A stretch of 64,000 nucleotides of DNA from Montifringilla adamsi. Its lineage: Eukaryota; Chordata; Aves; Passeriformes; Passeridae. The position numbers and the translations under genes are program-made. Under the pieces are notes generated by a model. That model saw nothing but the letters and a program-made list of their open reading frames with translations. It ran no database searches and had not been told where the DNA came from. Below, piece by piece: positions 59,301-64,000 of this stretch. Each line of letters opens with the position of its first letter. Within the stretch, counting starts at the first letter, position 1. The stretch is from assembly GCA_017590115.1 (NCBI GenBank), contig JAGGNK010011336.1, positions 806,001 to 870,000 of the forward strand, read 5' to 3'.

Positions 59301-60645
59301 ATATGTAAATAATCACTTAAAGTCCATTTTACATTGTTTTAATTAAAGCCATCTCTGCTTGCTCTGTAATTTCTCTTAGAAAAAACACCTATAACAAAAG
59401 TTTATGTGACATGTTTGGCATGAACAAACCATCAGGTTTTACTAACCTTTTAAACCTTCTTATTTAACTTTTAAAAACACTTGGGAGAAAAACAAATTGT
59501 TCAAGAAAGGATGGTTTAAGGAAGAGCCTCGTTAAGGTCATGGTCTTTTCCTACGTTCACTTTGTATTTTTCATAGTCATCTGTTACTTAAAATATCTTC
59601 AGGTTTGGGGTTGTTCTGGAGTTTATTTGGAATGCCTAATGACAAGCTTCAGAGGGAATATTTGTAATCCTGTGCCTTGGGGAGAGTGTCAGCAATGATA
59701 ATCCAGGAGCAGGAGTTCAGGTTGAGCATGGAGAGTTGCTGACTGTAATACATCCTGCACTTTCACGTACCTGAAGAGCTGAATAACCATTTTCTGTCTT
59801 TCTTTCCCCATACTGCACAGCGGAGGCTGCTGCACTCCTCTGCACTGGAGCTCTCTCAGAAGCCTAGCCTGTAGGTTTGGTAGTTCTGAGGAAAATAGAG
59901 GATAAACCCACTAATTTTGTTTCTAATTCCTTTGGCATGCATAACGTTCAGAGGATAAGGAGGGGAAGATGCCTTTTAAACTGGATCATTTGTTTTGTCT
60001 TAAGGGCAACAAGCTATTTTTAGAGCTTTATCTGTGGTGTGAGTTAACGGAGGTGTTTTGAAGTTCAGTCCAACAGGAATAGGGATTGTTTTACCAGCAA
60101 ATGTGAACAACTTTGTTTTGTAAGTTGAAATCAGTGTTTAGTTACTCTGTCCCCGTTTTTTTTTGGTTTTTTTTTGTGGATCACTGTTGTGAGAAGATTC
60201 AGGACATAGATAGCGAGCGAGGCTGCTGAAACAAATGCACCCAGGGAGCAAAATTGAAAGGGCTTTGGAGATGCATTTTGCTTTTTTTCACATGGATTGC
60301 TGAAAATAATTTTGCTTTTCATGTTGCAGAATATGGATTGTTTTACATAACTTGCTGATGAGCTCATCAGTGTTCAACAGCATAAATGAATAAACCCAAC
60401 CCAGATGCAGCATCAGCCTCAATTAAACCTTTCATTAGAAGATTCCATAGACCTCCATTTCCTACATTTTTTAGGACAAACTTCTTAAGAGGTATCAATA
60501 AACAAAGTTATAAAAGGCAAATGCTGAAGCTTTCTGGTGATCCTAAGCTAATTTAATATGTGCAGAGGGGTAAAGTCCTTGGCTGGGACCAGGAGGGGCC
60601 AGTGGGCTGCAGCCCAAGTGCTCTCCTCAGATGAAACCAGGAGAT

Positions 60646-60703
60646 TTCTCTTCTCTTCTCTTCTCTTCTCTCCTCTCCTCTCCTCTCCTCTCCTCTCCTC
60701 TCC
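60646..60703. repeat. compound pentanucleotide microsatellite (TTCTC)n(TCCTC)n
   Basis: About four TTCTC units switch to about seven TCCTC units. Pure polypyrimidine on the + strand for 58 bp. Confidence 0.95.
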
Positions 60704-61675
60704 ATCCACTTCTGAACCCATGCACTGAGATTCCCAGATGATACTTTATGGATAAATTTACTGCCAACCCTTTGAAAGTTAGCACACTGAGTGCTGTATT
60801 GATTAGGGTATTGAGTGCTTTGCTCTGTCCACCTTTAACCCGTCAGATTTTCCAAGATGTGCAAGTAAAGGCTTAAGAAAAACAAGTAATTATTGCTAAT
60901 TAAACCTCCAAATGGGAATAACGTTCAGCTGAGTGAGGCACTTGGACATCAGCACAGGGCATTACACTCACCCTTGCTCTACTGAGAATATCCAAGCCTT
61001 GAATTAATCACGGTTGCTGGATGTAATAGCAGAAGTTTGCAGTCTTGGTTTTGATTTGGATCAAAATTTGGACTGTACTTTGGCCTTTGGTGCATGTGGA
61101 AGGAACTCTGATTAGAGCTTTGATTTCAAAAGCACACACTATAGAAAACTGAAAACCAGGAGAAAAGCCTTTGTCAGGCAAGATGCTTTCCTCAGTTCTT
61201 GATGGATGCCTGGATGGCATCCTTTTAAAAAACAAAAAAAAATTGAAATACAGATGAAAAATTTCTTCAGACTCCAGGAATAATGTCTGGAGTTGCAGAT
61301 GGGAGTGAGTCCCATTGCTTTTAGTTCTGCCTGGTGTTTCTTGTGGTCATTAATGATCAGCCTTCTCCCAGCATAGGGAGCTTCAAAGGTCTTCAAAAGA
61401 CACTGGCTTTTTCCTTATTTTGGATGACAGGAGGGATAGGTAGGACTGCTTGCTGCCAGGACTTCAGTTTCTAAGGTGGCAAGTCTCAAATGCAGGGTTT
61501 TGGTTTTTTTATTGTGAATTTGAGGATCTGAAAGATTCCTTGGTCATAATCTTGGGTCTTTCACATCCTCTCACCTTCTTCTGAATTTTAGGATACAAAG
61601 CCTATCTTGCAGCTCTGAAAATTCATCCAACCTTGAGTTTGGCTGCTTGTATTGATCTCTTGCTCACCAACGACT

Positions 61676-61783
61676 AAAAAACAAGTTCATTTACTTAAAA
61701 ATAAGTCTATTTACTTAAAAACAAGTCCAGTTGTTGTCATCTGACAGAGGCAATTGATTTGTGTGGGAGGCAATTGATTTGTG
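61676..61783. repeat. two adjacent 20-bp-period tandem duplications
   Basis: Three imperfect copies of a 20-bp unit (TTACTTAAAAACAAGTC-like) lie at 61676-61735. Then GAGGCAATTGATTTGTG occurs at 61747-61763 and 61767-61783, again offset by 20 bp. Confidence 0.85.
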
Positions 61784-64000
61784 AGCTTCTTCCCTGCTTC
61801 TTTAAAATCCTTTTTTTATTTCAAAGGAAAACAGTCTGGATTTATGGGTAATGGAAGGTAAATACATCTAGAATTCATGTAAAGCTCACTTTGAAGGATA
61901 AAAAGCAAGTGTCACATAAGCATTTATGCAAACATTAAAGCATCATCAATATAAACATTCATAGGTAGCATCATAAAAAACCTTTTCAGGGTTTTTTTTC
62001 TTTCAGGAAGGAACTATAATGATATTTTTGGAAACTGGATTATAGACTGGACACATTGAGCAAGATAAAATCCACATACAACCTGGTTCTCTGTAAAGCT
62101 TATGCAACAGGTTTGCAGCCTTACACAAACTGTTCCCGTGCTGAATGTGATACAGCTTTGTATAACAGGAGTCTTATGTCATCTCTGCAATTTTTAAAGC
62201 AGAACTGGGTAATCCATGAACAGCACAGAAAGGGCATTAGACACTAAATGGGAGGCTAATGACTACTGATGGATTACTGAATGTCAGGTTTTGAAGCTCT
62301 CAGCGTGGTCCTTGCCCTGTGAACTGGCATCTCTTTCAAATAACCAGCCCAGCTCAGGCATTAAAGGAAAAGCTTTGCAAGAACTTCCTTGCTGCAACGG
62401 GATTCACATTATTGAATTGGGCTTGTTTGCTTTCTTGTGCAGACCACTCAGAACATAAAATTCTGGTAATAAACCCAGTCCTTGATTAGATATTTAAAAT
62501 ACGTGGTTGTCTTACTGTTCTCCCCATAGGAGTGGGGTGCTTTGTACAAGCTTTCCTGACTGTGCTTTTCCTAAGTGCTTCAAGCACATGACAAGGTAAT
62601 TAAAAAAACTTGTTGGGTTGAGGAAGTGGAAACTTCCAAGAAGCAGGTGAGAAGGATCTCAATTAATTAATTGTCATGGCTCTCCTCATGCAGTCAGAAG
62701 TGGCAGCTTTCTGGTGGCCCTTTCTCAAGAAGGGGAATCCAGAAGGAGCCCTCTACTCTCCAGCCAGACACGGTGTTTTACCACAGGGAACCAAATTCCT
62801 GAAAGGTCTGATTGTGTTTCAGGCTTTTTCTGATAAAAAACATTCAAAATCATGCTAAGGTATTGAAGCTTATTTCTGAGACAAATTTTGTTTAAAGGCT
62901 GCTTCAGATTTTACTTTCCCATCCTAAGTTGTGTTGTCCTTCACAGGAAGTGTCAGAGTGCTCAGCTGTGTGCCTTGTCATATTTGATTGTTTGCTAAAA
63001 GGAAAGAGAAGAAAATACATGCTAATTCTGATTCCTTCAGCCAGAAGCCTTTGGTGTGTGTTGGGTAATTACGTCTGTTGTAAAGGTTGTGAAGGGGTTT
63101 CTTCTCCCTCAGCAAGAAACATTTCTGTATTCACTTCAAAGACTGCTGGCCTTTTGTGTCACCTATGAAAGCATTTGTACTGATGTCTTCTCCCCAAAGT
63201 GAAACTGTACCTCCTTCCTTTACTGTGAGCTGCTACACTTGGTACCTCCAAGGATGGACCATTCCTCCATTCTTCAACTTCTACACCATATTTTTCCCCA
63301 ACAACCCTTTTCCTACTATTGTTTTCTTTTTGCTACATCTGTTCCTCTTTCCCACTTCATGCAAAAGCACATTAATCATTAACATTTGTACCTGTGGCTG
63401 AAAAATGGCCTTTTCAAAGCTGCTTTTATCTGAGCTGTAAATATTGAGCAGCACATCCACCGGGACCTGTGGGACACCACTTGTGAAATACTGCTGCTAT
63501 TAAGTGCTATTGCGTTTGGGGGGTAGTGGTGTGTTGCTGCACACTTTGGGATGCTCAACCCACGGATAATGGACCCAAGAAATGAACAGCAGAAATAGGG
63601 AGAGAGGGGACATGATTCAAAATGCGTGTAGCACATGCTTTTATTAAGCCCCCTTCTATTTAATACAGCCTTGGGACAGTGCCTGTAGCATGGGATCATC
63701 TTTTTGGAAGATGAAATATTTTTGAAGCCTGAAATATTTTGCTGTACGTGCTGGACACTTTGGCTGTGTCACACACAGGTGGCTCCAAAGGAAAAATTTT
63801 GGTTTGTGGTTTTGGGGGTTTGTTAAGGGAGAAAAACAACCAACAACTCTGTTTTGCCCTTTGTAGATGAAAACTAAGAGGACAGTGATTAGAGCTTTTA
63901 CCTAAGACAAAAATTTAGGAAAGCTGCTTTTCTGGCCATTTTATCTCATAGCAATAAATCTCATTGAGCTGAGTGCATCTGTCCATATGGATGTGGCTAT

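Larger units (their letters stand above)
36789..64000 (+). other. COMMD1: COMMD1 intron 2, 5' part (over 27 kb)
   Basis: From the GTAAGC donor to the window end I see no exon resembling the COMMD1 C-terminus (expected to begin near ESEFLCLEFDEV) and no other gene. The interval holds a CR1 fragment, simple repeats and AT-rich stretches with homeodomain-type motifs. Its open frames are short, repeat-derived or featureless. Confidence 0.75.

Noticed and set aside
36789..64000. Search for the last COMMD1 exon
   Set aside because: No stretch preceded by an acceptor translates to anything like the expected C-terminus. It is presumed to lie beyond the window.

Overview
This is a eukaryotic, avian nuclear window. 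All coding sequence is split by GT-AG introns. The spliced proteins are vertebrate MCM8, CRLS1 and COMMD1. The non-coding DNA carries a CR1-type LINE fragment and what looks like a songbird endogenous-retrovirus LTR. A bird is well supported. A songbird (passerine) is likely but rests on the LTR and the style of the simple repeats.

Layout, all genes on the + strand. (1) 362-11761: the last 14 coding exons of MCM8. They give 677 residues ending at a natural stop; about 160 N-terminal residues lie upstream of the window. MCM8 is an AAA+ helicase that works with MCM9 in homologous recombination. (2) 11762-13389: MCM8 3' UTR, then the CpG-island promoter of CRLS1. (3) 13390-17477: all seven coding exons of CRLS1, mitochondrial cardiolipin synthase. 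Exon 1 is interrupted by a 10-N assembly gap. A canonical AATAAA lies at 17708. (4) 17478-18974: short intergenic region ending in a second CpG-island promoter. (5) 18975-36788: coding exons 1 and 2 of COMMD1, separated by a 17.3 kb intron. (6) 36789-64000: the start of COMMD1 intron 2. The last coding exon, about 31 residues including the end of the COMM domain, was not found and should lie beyond the window.

The genes do not form one pathway: DNA repair, mitochondrial phospholipid synthesis, and protein trafficking/NF-kappaB/copper regulation. The notable point is linkage. MCM8 and CRLS1 are neighbours on human 20p12.3, but COMMD1 is on human 2p15. Here CRLS1 and COMMD1 are only about 1.5 kb apart, stop codon to start codon.

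I found no undescribed gene system. The best leads are structural: a perfect 19-bp-arm A/T inverted repeat at 45712-45759, a duplicated G-rich minisatellite with G-quadruplex potential at 27543-27575, paired 20-bp-period duplications at 61676-61783, a 20-nt echo of COMMD1 exon 1 inside intron 1, a perfect hairpin in CRLS1 intron 2, and a competing splice acceptor in MCM8. Exon edges were read by eye from reading frame, splice consensus and recalled human orthologues, with no alignment run.
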